Source: Halictus rubicundus (Eukaryota > Arthropoda > Insecta > Hymenoptera > Halictidae). Taken from it: a stretch of DNA of 64,000 nt. Position 1 is the stretch's first letter; every line of letters starts with the position of its first letter. Shown in pieces: positions 20,301 through 30,150 of this stretch. Made by a program: the position numbers and the translations under genes. The notes under the pieces are model-generated. The model saw nothing but the letters and a program-made list of their open reading frames with translations. It was not told where the DNA came from and searched no databases. The stretch is from the NCBI RefSeq assembly GCF_050948215.1, contig NC_135152.1, forward strand, positions 6,854,310-6,918,309, read 5' to 3'.

Positions 20301-22330
20301 TATCATTGACCCAGAAAGCACCTAATTTCTCTCACTATTTTCTCGTTTCACCCTTTATTGTACAATTTCAAAAATTCTGCGAACAAACATTTTCCTAAAC
20401 ATTTTCACCAGTAAGAATCGCATTATTCCATCTTCAATCTCAATCCTGACTATTCCCACGCCACTTGACCCAATTAAAAACTTCTAATTTCACTCATCAT
20501 CCTCGTCTTCCATTCTTCATCAAGCAACCTCGAAAATTCGTCGAGGTCTAAACAATTTAAAAATCGCACTGCACCATTCAAAAGTCCTAATTTCTAAGCT
20601 AAATTTCGCGCGTGGGAATCGCATTATTCCGACTGGACATCGTCGGACAACGGGTTAATCGACACGTATTTCATTAAAGCGGAATAATCGGAGTAATTGG
20701 AAGGGAATCGTTTATTTAATTCCCCTTGACACCGGTCACCGGTGCAATCAACGCGTTAATCGAATCGTTGCGATTTTAATCGCTTCAATCGCTGGTGAGA
20801 TAGCTAGAGAGCAGGAAAGAGGAGTTGAAAGATTGAAAAGCGTTAACGAGGATAATTCGAGGCTCGTATTTTTGCGAAACGAACTGCCAGTCCGGACACA
20901 CGCCTCGTCGCTGTCGGTCGATACTAATCGAAAAGTTCAGACAGTGCCGGATGATTAAAGTTCTGTCGGACGCTGATGAAATTATCCTTCTATGACGCGG
21001 CGGCCGACACTGGGGCTAATTAACCGAGCGTAACTTCGAAGAGCGTTTGATACGCGAGCTTCGTGGAGCGTGGAGGAATCTTCAGCTCGTGGAGAATGTC
21101 AAATCAAGGGAGTCGCCGACTGGATCGACTATCTTCGCGTCGGAGTTAGGGTGAGTCGCGGAAAATGATCGCCCGCTCCTCTCTTAACCCTAGATAAATT
21201 AAGCTGCGATACGTGGGAAACGACGTCGGAAATTTATAATCACAAATACAATTGAACGCTTGTTATTTAATGTCCCTGATGCTGTAACTTTCTTGCAGGT
21301 GATAATTCTTAGACAGTTTTTTTACCAAGGTTCTATCTTTGACGTTATATCCATATAAATTCTATGCAGTTATCGAACGCTTACACACACATTTGTTTTC
21401 TCGATTTTTCTTTGAAAACACGGATTTGCAAGTTCAATTTTGTAAGCTTCGTTGTCCTGGTAGTGTACTAATTACTGCTTCAGTGCTTGAAACATTGGTT
21501 GTTCTTAATCATCAATAATTTAGAATTGTTTATTGTGTATTTTTAAAAGATAGTAGATAGTATTTTCTTTAGAAGGAATTTTTGAAGTCATAATATCAAT
21601 TTTGAATAATAATTTATTTAAAATTGCAGATACAGTGATTAACGAATCACTCTTCGACATAAATAAACAAACTCTTCGAACGCTGTACACGCCCCACTGC
21701 TTTTAATTGCAATTTTTTTTATGAAATGCACGTGTTGATCGAACATCAAAAGTTTGTGTACATTACACGCGAGTGGAAAACTAAATTACTTTCAGAATTC
21801 ACTGTAAACTGTGGTCCAATTTAATTGTCAAAACATGGATGGCTCAATTTTACAGACCAGTGCACAAGGGTTGATTCATAGAACGACACCCTTGCATCAT
21901 TCACTAACGCTAAAATTAACCAAGTAATGTACAACCACATGAAACAACCACATCGTACTGCAAATTACAATAACATACAACTCAACACGATCCTAAAAAC
22001 ACTCTATTTTACTTTTACAAATTCTCTGAAAAAAAAGTCATTTTGCTAGAACAGCAAAGAAAATGAAGACAATGCTCTCCCCTCATACGCTCAAAAAATT
22101 AAATTTCGAAAAGCTCTAAATAACCACCCACCGCAACCTAAAACACTGAAACAACCCTTCCGTATCAAGCCACCCGAAAACAACCAAAAAATAATGCGGT
22201 AAATAATCCCATAAAAGAATTTAAAATAGAAAAATGTGAAACTCACCGTAGAGTTCTCGTCGCACGAGAGGAGAGCATAGTAATCCTCCTCCGCGCTGGG
22301 CTTATAATTGATGGCGTCCTCGACGCTCAT
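14098..22330 (-). CDS. DNAJC12: DNAJC12 / JDP-type J-domain co-chaperone (whole gene, four coding exons)
   Basis: The coding exons are 22330-22247, 17826-17725, 16052-15936 and 14319-14098, all joined in phase 0, giving 174 residues plus TAA. The protein starts MSVEDAINYKPSAEEDYYAL. A J domain covers about residues 16-81, with the HPD tripeptide at residues 44-46 in QYHPDKN, which is needed to stimulate Hsp70 ATPase. Then follow the AKEVLCDPEKRSNYDKWR block and the family signature SMHW after the exon 3-4 join. The C-terminus ends APSEVVNKFRNYEV, matching the very conserved KFRNYE(I/V) tail of DNAJC12 proteins. No signal peptide or membrane segment is seen, so it should be cytosolic. In mammals this family, with Hsc70, supports folding of phenylalanine, tyrosine and tryptophan hydroxylases (established for DNAJC12); the same role here is inference. 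At 174 residues it is slightly shorter than the human protein (about 198), mainly between the J domain and the tail. Introns are about 4.4, 1.7 and 1.6 kb. Confidence 0.95.
14737..14901. mobile_element. Short inverted-repeat element (possible TTAA-type MITE)
   Basis: This 165-bp segment lies in DNAJC12 intron 3. It begins CCCTTCAGGGACGATGTG and ends with an inverted, slightly altered copy (ATCGTCCCTAGAGGG). Flanks are degenerate relative to TTAA (TTTA and CTAA). There is no coding capacity. The piggyBac-like assignment is inference from the CCC ends. Confidence 0.5.
14950..15105. repeat. Dispersed AT-rich repeat, copy related to 43468-43595
   Basis: It shares the exact 17-base word TTATGCATTTATAACAA with the segment starting near 43473. 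It also shares matching words (GTGAAAAC, CAATT.ATGCA.A) in the same order with small length differences. It lies in DNAJC12 intron 3. The source element is unknown. Confidence 0.5.
15936..16052 (-). CDS. DNAJC12: DNAJC12 exon 3 (end of J domain)
   Basis: This exon has 39 codons. The acceptor follows TTATGGCAG and the donor is CAA|GTGAGT. It encodes HAKEVLCDPEKRSNYDKWR, the third and fourth J-domain helices, and the YKQWLGMKEHVHQ segment aligned to the QQW region of the family. A (GACGC)n run lies about 70-100 bases upstream, inside intron 2. Confidence 0.95.
16121..16150. repeat. (GACGC)n microsatellite
   Basis: Six GACGC-like pentamers with one change (GACGT). They lie in DNAJC12 intron 2 just upstream of the exon 3 acceptor. 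Confidence 0.85.
17725..17826 (-). CDS. DNAJC12: DNAJC12 exon 2 (J-domain core with HPD)
   Basis: This exon has 34 codons. The acceptor is TTTCCAG|GTGGAA and the donor AAG|GTTCGT. It encodes VEQITAEYKLLALQYHPDKN and a charged helix ending FQQLK. The HPD loop is complete. The donor has C where G is usual at intron position 5 (GTTCG), a weaker but acceptable site. Confidence 0.95.
19673..19921 (+). CDS. Short open frame inside DNAJC12 intron 1, opposite strand
   Basis: 82 codons from the ATG at 19673 to the TAA at 19919-19921. The translation looks protein-like (balanced, non-repetitive, ending PRPRGAEY), but I recognise no family. It directly precedes a tandem array. It may be chance, a worn fragment of a processed gene, or a small gene. 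No promoter or poly(A) signal was identified. Confidence 0.15.
   Translation: MSNCVVKDCGKNDYLLEKELIKLSEANHWSCNIRLQPGSRNDEAFITATEINEQYWVIAEDAARFKPFYYNNREPRPRGAEY
19940..20640. repeat. Diverged tandem array in DNAJC12 intron 1, unit about 120-183 bp
   Basis: Units carry TC(T/C)(C/T)CAA(T/C)TTCAAT(C/T)C(T/C)(G/A)AC, followed by TTAACCCAATTTCCCAG and CCAAGAAACATCCAACTTC words. Unit anchors are near 19961, 20081, 20248 and 20431, with a last partial match near 20611. The first two units are the most alike. Confidence 0.7.
22247..22330 (-). CDS. DNAJC12: DNAJC12 exon 1 (start of coding)
   Basis: This exon has 28 codons from ATG at 22330-22328, preceded by GGGAAA, a good insect start context. It encodes the family's N-terminal NYxxxxEEDYYALLxCDE block, which is the start of helix I of the J domain. 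It ends at a strong donor, ACG|GTGAGT. Reading through the donor brings no recognisable sequence. Confidence 0.95.
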
Positions 22331-22900
22331 TTTCCCTCGGTAATTCTGTTCCCTTGGGAAACGGATCCTCCCCTAAATCCTCGTCGAGTGGCCAACGTCG
22401 AACAACAAAGAGATAGAGCGAGAGCCTTTTGCGTCGGTTTGGTGTGTCGGTCGCAGGATTTCTTCTCAACGGAATCTGACGATGAGAGAGAGAGAGAGAG
22501 AGTGTGTGTGCGTGTGTTTGTGTAACGTGGTCGCGCGTGGATCGGATCGAGACGCGTGGATCGCCGCGTCACCGTCACCAGTCACACTCTGCGATCCTTC
22601 TGGTCGTTTCGAGGATCTTCCGCGGAGAGAGAGTCGATTCCCGTCACCTGTTGCCGTGTCGCACGTCGGACGCCGGAGTGAGCCGTACGAGGGAAAACCG
22701 TGTCGGAGACCCGGAAAGACCCGGTTCCCCGGGAAATCCATCGCGTGTGCGCAATCCAGCCAACCACCACCACCTAACCGCGCTGCCACCACCCCACGCC
22801 GCGATGGGACATCGTCGCGAAAACGTCTCAGCGAAACCGTCGATCCTAAGGCGTTCACGCACCTGAATCCACCTGCGCACGAACCGGCACACGGCAACTC
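22331..22900 (-). promoter_or_regulatory. CpG-rich 5' flank, likely promoter and 5' UTR of DNAJC12
   Basis: This GC- and CpG-rich stretch lies immediately before the DNAJC12 ATG, with a (GA)n/(GT)n run at 22485-22520. On the gene strand a TCAGATT word at 22479-22473 resembles the arthropod initiator TCAGT. No clear TATA box was seen. Many open frames on both strands here reflect base composition. The satellite array starts right at its far edge. Confidence 0.4.
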
Positions 22901-24520
22901 CTACCTTCCACCAAACAAATTTTTCTTAACAGTATTTCCGATTCTTAACAAATATTACGTAGGCTGACATTTTTAGGGGTAGTTTATGCCCCGTAGATTC
23001 TAGGTAGCATTTCTATTTAGGGCGGTGTCTACACCTGTGTTCAGAGTAGGGGATGCTGACAGTGACGACCGTAGTTCTACCTTCCACCAGACAATTTTTT
23101 GTTAACAGTATTTTGAATTCTTAACAAATACTACGTAGGCTGACATTTTTAGGGGTAGTTTATGCCCCGTAGATTCTAGGTAGCATTTCTATTTAGGGCG
23201 GTGTCTACACCTGTGTTCAGAGTAGGGGATGCTGACAGTGACGAACGTAGTTCTACCTTCCACCAGACAATTTTCTGTTAACAGTATTTTGGATTCTTAA
23301 CAAATACTACGTAAGCTGATTTCTATATTTTTAGGGGTAGTGGCTGCCCCGTAGATTCTAGGTAGCATTTCTATTTAGGGCGGTTTCCACACCTACGTTC
23401 AGAGTAGGGGATGCTGACAGTGACGAATGTAGTTCTACCTTCCAACAATCAAATTTTTGTTAACAGTATTTCGGATTCTTAACAAATACTACGTAGGCTG
23501 ACATTTTTAGGGGTAGTTTCTGTCCCGTAGATTCTAGGTAGCATTTCTATTTAGGGCGGTGTCTACACCTGTGTTCAGAGTAGGGGATGCTGACAGTGAC
23601 AACCGTAGTCCTACCTTCCACCAAACAAATTTTTCTTAACGGTATTTCGGATTCTTAACAAATACTACGTAGGCTGATTTCTATATTTTTAGGGGTAGTG
23701 TCTGCCCCGTAGATTCTAGGTAGCATTTCTATTTAGGACGCTGTCTACACCTCCGTTCAGAGTAGGGGATGCTGACAGTGACGATCGTAGTTCTACCTTC
23801 CACCAGACAATTTTTTGTTAACAGTATTTCGGATTCTTAACAAATACTACGTAGGCTGACATTTTTAGGGGTAGTGTCTGCCCCGTAGATTCTAGGTAGC
23901 TTTTCTATTTAGGGCGGTGTCTACACCTCCGTTCATAATAGGGGATGCTGACAGTGACGAACATAGTTCTACCTTCCACCAGACAATTTTTTGTTAACAG
24001 TATTTTGGATTCTTAACAAATACTACGTAAGCTGATTTCTATATTTTTAGGGGTAGTGTCTGCCCCGTAGATTCTAGGTAGCATTTCTATTTAGGACGCT
24101 GTCTACACCTCCGTTCAGAGTAGGGGATGCTGACAGTGACGACCGTAGTCCTACCTTCCACCAATCAAATTTTTGTTAACAGTATTTCGGATTCTTAACA
24201 AATACTACGTAGGCTGATTTCTATATTTTTAGGGGTAGTGTCTGCCCCGTATATTCTATGTAGCTTTTCTATTTAGGGCGGTTTCTACACCTCCGTTCAT
24301 AATGGGGGATGCTGACAGTGACGAACGTAGTTCTACCTTCCACCAAACAATTTTTTGTTAACAGTATTTTGGATTCTTAACAAATACTACGTAAGCTGAT
24401 TTCTATATTTTTAGGGGTAGTTTCTACTCCGTAGATTCTAGGTACATCACAGCATTTATATTTAGGGTTGTTTCTACGCTGTTGTTCAGAGTAAGAGATA
24501 CTGACAGTAGCGCTTGTAAT
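22901..24520. repeat. Satellite-like tandem array of 176/182-bp units
   Basis: Nine well-kept units start near 22901, 23077, 23253, 23435, 23611, 23793, 23969, 24151 and 24333. Each contains CTACCTTCCACC, TTAACAAATACTACGTA, CCCCGTAGATTCTAGGTAGC and GGGATGCTGACAGTGACGA. Steps are 176, 176, 182, 176, 182, 176, 182, 182 and about 188. The 6-bp difference is GCTGACATTTTTA versus GCTGATTTCTATATTTTTA. The last unit carries an extra insertion. Two poor copies seem to continue toward 24780. The unit length is close to a nucleosome repeat. Confidence 0.95.
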
Positions 24521-24780
24521 CCCACCTTTCGACAAATAAATTCTTGTGAACTCTGTTTTTGCCACTTGACAAATTCTAGAAACTATTATACAATTTTTAT
24601 GCTTCGGGGGTGACTTCTACCACTTTTGGTATACAGTAGCGACGTCGACAATGTTAATTGTATTTCCACCTCTCAATAAACAAATTTTTGCTTGCGTTAA
24701 CTGTTTGGCAGATTCTAGATGGATGAAAGGATTTCTATATTTTTGAAATTCGTGTCTACCCCTAGTCCGTCATAGATCAT
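24521..24780. repeat. Degenerate edge units of the 176/182-bp array
   Basis: Words such as CCACCT(T/C)TC, ACAAAT(A/T), GGATTTCTATATTTTTGAAATTC and GTGTCTACC recur in the same order as in the array, but with many changes and a shorter step. This fits a decaying array edge. Confidence 0.55.
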
Positions 24781-27700
24781 TTTTTCCGGAAATAGTACGC
24801 ATTGAAACGTCTCTAGAGAGATTGGAAAATTTTTTCATCACTGAATCAATCATAGATATGAAGCTTTATAACGATCCCCTAAAACTGGCCATGCAATTTT
24901 TTTTTTTTAGTTCTTTTATAAAAAAGAAATGGGGGACAGTTCGGTCGTGGGAAGACCGTCCTCGGATTAATTTATGAAAATTGAAATCGTGAAGAAATGT
25001 GTTTCCTGGATTAAGGATTACATTGCCTTCCAATAACGAGATTTTACTAAACCTAGTATTGCACCGTCAAACTACTATATGCAAATGCATACAATTCGCG
25101 GTCAATTCATTATTCGAATAACATAATGGAAGCAATAACGGTAGAAATGAAGTACCTCCGTATTGAAGTGCTGCAAAGTAATTAAATTGCGAATGTTAAC
25201 GCATCCCCGCATCCCCACGTGTATCAAAAGACGAATTAAAACTGCACCTCTTTGATAAATATTTTATGAAATTAAATTGACCCAAAGGAACTCCAGTGAG
25301 TTATTCTCTTGGTTTCGCGTATCCAGGAATAACGAAAACGGTCGCTAAAATTTCTATTGTATTCACCGAACGGATTGATTTACATAGTTTTATGAGTTCC
25401 CGGAGACCTCATCTCGCCAATGGAGGGTGAAATTCGCGGATCCTCTGGGAACGAAGATCCCGAGTTCGCGAAAATCCGAATGGAATTTTTTTTTCGTTTT
25501 ATCGGTGAAAGGAATCACTCATGCGGCCCGTGGTCTACATTGCAGGCTCCACAATGTTTTTTTTTGTCGGCCGGGTTGACGTGCCTTTATGAAAATTGTA
25601 ACAGCGAAAGAGACCGAACCAAATTGAATCAACTCAGTTTTTTGTTTAAAAAGGGTCTGCGAATCTTCGTTCATCCGCAGCGGACGGAAAGAGAATATAT
25701 ATGCATATATGTATGTATGTACGAAAAGTGTAGCAGAATATAACAGAACGAAAGTCAAGGGAATAGAAATTTTAATAAAGAGCGACCGGAATTTACCGTT
25801 CTTCTGCTGGGAAAAATATTCGAGGCAAGAATCGTACGAACGTAATGTCGTCTCACGCAAACATTTGAAATGCAAAAACATCGGACGCAACGGGATAGCT
25901 TAATTGAATTAATTGTACGGAAGATGACGAAGACAAATTCGAGAAGGGGGCCGAATTACATTGTAAATTAATACGAGACACGTCGAACGTTAATAATCCG
26001 ACACGAACACCAGCCGACTCTCCGATTACAATTAAAAACCATACATACAGCGCATACAAGATTTTGATTAAAGCCCTCGTACGGAACGCGTTCGTTATGA
26101 ACCGCGAGCTCTCGCAACGTGATAATCCAAGAAGCTCGGATTTATATTGCCGACGTCACTGATCGCGTCAATTTTCTTTAATTAAACGCTGGAACGGCGA
26201 GTAAATTAATATTTCCAACGGGAACGCAAATAATCCTCGCGCAACCAGCGCACTTAATATCGCTTGATGAATGGAAACTGGCACGAATATGTCACTGAAA
26301 TTACCTATCTCCGATGGTTTTGATTTAATTAGTTTAATTAGTTTTCGGCCACCGGGGAGGACACTGAGACGAACACTGATCGCGACGGGCGGTTCGGCAC
26401 TCGAGAAACGAAAAATTTAATTCGTACAGTGAACAAACTGGCAAAGTATACATATGGAGCACAGTGTACGACGCTATCTGACTCGAATTAATGTCGTCGC
26501 ATACTGCGCCTTGATTGCGGGAGATTCCAGAGACTTGTGGCTTTCACTTGCGGCCACGTGACCTCGAATGCTATCTCGCGACGTTACCGGTCGGGCATGG
26601 ATCTGGATCATGATCACGTGACACCCGTTCATTACTCTTTCGAATTTCGTAACCGCCCGAATACAAAAAAACCAATTACGATACGCTATCGTCTGAAAAC
26701 CAGCTAACATAAACATTGGACGGAATATCTAAGCATTTATCTTAATATTGCATGATCGTAGAAAAATAAACACTTTTACAGAAGTGTCATTTTCCTGTTA
26801 ACAACATGCAAAATCTCCTGTATCTCAGATACAGGAATTAAGGAATTTCCTTCTTTAATAATTTTAGTAGATCTACTGTCTCAAATTGAAGCTAATTTTT
26901 GTTGTAGAAAGTAAAAATTGTCCAAGTCAATTGCAAGAAACCGAAGTTAAATGAAAAAGTATTTTCTGTTTCAATCCATCTTAAAAACATGAAAATATTG
27001 TAATAACATTCTTAAATAATTCCGATGTCTTTTCATAGTTTGAGTAACACCCCCTTTTTATTCGAAGCGCGTAAAAACTGTTCATTATTATCAAATCGAA
27101 TAAAAATGGTAGCAGACTTTTATGCAAGCACATGCTCAGATATCATAATTTTTTCAGCATTCGGTGCAGCTGGGGTAGATTGCGAAAAACGAGAAATTCC
27201 CCGAAAAATGTCGAAAATTTCACAGCAGCGAAACGCGAGAGGCATTCAAAAAATTGCAACCGGATATCGGCTTGGTATCCGCGTTGCAACTTATTTTCGA
27301 ACGTAACGTTCATTGCCAGAATAAAAAAGGACCTGCAATTCCCTATCGTCTCGATCATTCTCGATTTATGACGAATCGTGCGACGCGATGTCTGCCGAAT
27401 TTAATGCGGCAAACGCCGCGGAAATATCAACGTTTTTTTCCGAAAAGAGCTCAAGTTTTCCGTGTGAAACAAGAAAAAGAAGAAAACGGCTAGACAGGAG
27501 GCGAAAAACGTGCTCGGAGAACTGAATTTCCCGAGCTCGTTTTCGAACAGGGCCGGCAGGACGATCCGCGAGAATCAACTTTTTCTCCTTTTACCAGCGA
27601 AATAAAATTCGTACCCACCCCCGCGGAAAGGGAAGAAAAAAATATCCTCGCGAACGTCACCGGGCAAGGATAGTTCCGGCAACTGGCATCTTTTCCGGTG

Positions 27701-27951
27701 GCTTCCCGAGTGCCGGATGCCGAAGTTGAAATCGATCGAATAACTTATTCCGGACGAATCCGATCATCTTTCCCGCAAACTCAATTTGCCTCAATTGATA
27801 TTCGATCATGAGTTCGAAACACTTGCAGTTACCAAGAAAATGGTACTTCGACGAATTCCTAGAAGCGTCCTGAGGTTGCACGATCTTTCCATTAGATAAA
27901 CATAATTTATTATAACTCACAAATTAAAATGACAATATTGATGATTTACAT
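24781..27951. other. Spacer, no gene recognised
   Basis: Only short, overlapping open frames without recognisable products were seen. A TATG/CATA-rich run lies near 25695-25720. Confidence 0.4.
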
Positions 27952-27955
27952 TTAA

Positions 27956-28199
27956 CACTAAACCTACCACCGCCGCTCAAAATGACCGGTTCCAGATTTT
28001 TTATTTTACAATTACTGAAATTATACAGATGCTTTCGTGGGGAATGACGTATTATAATACGAACCGCGCAAAATCCAAATAAATTCAACAATCAATCAAT
28101 TGATCAATTGATTCAATTTGAATTTTTCAATTTGAATTTTCAATTCATTTTTATAAAACAGCGTGTTTCAGTTACTTCTAAGGCTCGGTGGGTTTAGTG
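27956..28199. mobile_element. TTAA-type MITE, family C, copy 1
   Basis: It starts CACTAAACCTACC and ends GGTGGGTTTAGTG, inverted repeats with one mismatch. The left flank is TTAA (27952-27955); the right flank is degraded (TCCA). A related shorter copy is at 42706-42865, sharing GAAATTATAC(A/G)GATGCTTTCG and AAGGCTCGGT(G/C)GGTTTAGTG. A perfect 20-bp palindrome centred on TTGATCAA lies at 28094-28113. Confidence 0.7.
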
Positions 28200-29787
28200 T
28201 CCAAAATAATCACTACACTATTACCAATATATTTTTTATAACAATGCAATTGAACGTACATAAACAAAAAGAAAAGTAATCTTGTGTGCATAATCCTGTT
28301 GTGCTTACAATTACTGCTATGTTGACACGATCACAACTTCCAACTACGTGCAATTGCATAAGCACGAATGTCACTGCAAAACAAGAGACCGATTGCAATA
28401 ACTCGTTTATCCGCCATCGTGATATTTATAATGTCCCTTTCAATCCGTACTCCCTTCATGCCACCCCTCCCCTAGCTTTTACGATAATTATAATTATCAT
28501 AACAACATCGTTACGCGACAGTTTCAGCCGAACCTGCAGGCAATTAGTGCACGCGAGCGATATTGCACTGGGCATAAATCTGAAATAGGATGTAACGCGA
28601 ACAAACATCGACAGGTATACCTGTATGTCGTGAGAATTTCTATCGAACCTGTCGCGCGTCAGCAATCGCAGCGAAGAGGGGAAGAGGGGAAGAGGGGAAG
28701 AGGGGAAGAATTCCTTCGTCACGGAGCGAAACCGTTCGTCGATGAGTGTCCCGGTTCGCAAATATTTAGCCACTCGGTTTAATTCGACGCGAGTGGAAGG
28801 TACACATTTGCCGAAGTCGGGAAGCCGCGCCGAGCGAGAGCGGAGCGGAGCGAAGCCGAGCCGAGAGAGCCAAGCGTCTCCTGGATAATCCTCGACTCGA
28901 CTCGACTCGCCTCGCCTCGGCTCGTACGTCATTAGAAATTCAAATTCCCCGCGGGATTATGGGAGGGGAGAGGCGGCCGGCGAAGACGCGAAAAACGTGA
29001 CTGAATGCGTGGAGCTCATTATACATTCGTCTCGCTTCCGTCGAAGACGACACTGATTATCGGTACCTCTGCCTACAGCTGTTAAAGGCTATTGTCTCCG
29101 ACACACGAAGGTAGAGCTTCTCAACCAAGAAAGCTCGCGCGCGTCCACCACTCACCTGAACGACTTGACACAATAACAATCCTCCATTCATCAAAAACCT
29201 TTCTCCCCCATTCACATTTCTATTTCTCCTCAGTTTTGCCCCGTCTCTCCCCGCTTTTTCGGCTTTCTTGACCCCATTTTCCTGATTCTGTTGCATTGAT
29301 TTTCTCTTTAAGACGCGAAACACCAGTTTTTGGGTGAAGTGGATTTTTACGAAATTCGCAGGTATACTATTTATTTCTTAATTTGTATATTCTGTTGAAT
29401 ATTCGTAGAATAATTTGAAGTAGTATGTAGACTTGCTAGAAGAATGAGGACTTTAGAATTTCAATCCAATCATCCATTTTTATAGATGATTTTATACATG
29501 CCAAAATAAAAAAAAAAATAACATACAATAATATTTAACCAGCTAAAAAATTCCTCACCCCAAAAAGATCATTACAAAATTCTCTAATATAAACATTCTC
29601 TTCTTAATCCATAGTTTAAAAAATACCAATAAGTACGTAAAAAAATCAATATATTTAAATAAATCAAACGCCACATTCTCCATTCGAGAACGTAGTAAAA
29701 ATGATTCATAATAAACATAATATTTAGCGGACTATAAAATTCTTTACCTAAGAAACAAAATAAAAAGATCATCACAAAATTCTCTTC
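28200..29787. other. Spacer with G/A-rich and CTCGA microsatellites
   Basis: No gene was recognised. The stretch holds a (GAAGAGGGG)4 run at 28673-28709 and a CGAG/CTCGA-rich segment at about 28826-28925. The 28456-28932 minus-strand open frame runs through these simple repeats. Confidence 0.4.
28673..28709. repeat. (GAAGAGGGG)4 minisatellite
   Basis: Four near-identical 9-bp units in a row. Confidence 0.9.
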
Positions 29788-29791
29788 TTAA

Positions 29792-30059
29792 CCCCTTCCC
29801 GTACTTCAACGAGTCCGACTCGTGATTAGATTTTGGCACAAACGTAAACATCACGAGTACGACTCGTGGACTGAAAAACTGCCAAATGTAAACATCACGA
29901 GTCAGAGTCGTGGAATGATTGACAAAGGACTGTATCACAGGTATTTAAATTTCAGCTAGTATTGCAACTGTTTTCGAGCATCACTCTGGTCTGTTTACCG
30001 CGCATTGACCCCTACCGTTTGGGCCCGGATTTCGTCTAACTAAATGGCACGGGAAGAGG
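29792..30059. mobile_element. TTAA-type MITE, family B, with three internal palindromes
   Basis: This 268-bp non-coding element has exact TTAA flanks (29788-29791 and 30060-30063). Its ends are CCCCTTCCCGTAC and, inverted, CCTCTTCCCGTGC. It contains three palindromes built on CACGAGT-NNN-ACTCGTG at 29809-29823, 29852-29868 and 29896-29912. They are spaced 43-44 bp and carried on a short tandem unit with a shared GTAAACATCACGAGT word. Confidence 0.8.
29809..29912. repeat. Three palindromic sites spaced 43-44 bp
   Basis: Arms ACGAGT/ACTCGT surround CCG in the first site and CACGAGT/ACTCGTG surround ACG in the second. The third is CACGAGT/AGTCGTG around CAG, with one arm mismatch. Regular spacing of palindromes could mark protein binding sites, but no factor is recognised. 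Confidence 0.7.
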
Positions 30060-30150
30060 TTAATCCGTAAATTGGAAAATATGTAAAATATCCGGGTATA
30101 TTTAAATAAATGAAATGCCAGGTTCACCATTAAACATCGTTAAAATCCTG

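Noticed and set aside
22466..22967. Several open frames on both strands of 100-160 codons
   Set aside because: CpG-rich promoter-like composition removes stops in all frames, and none of the translations is recognisable.
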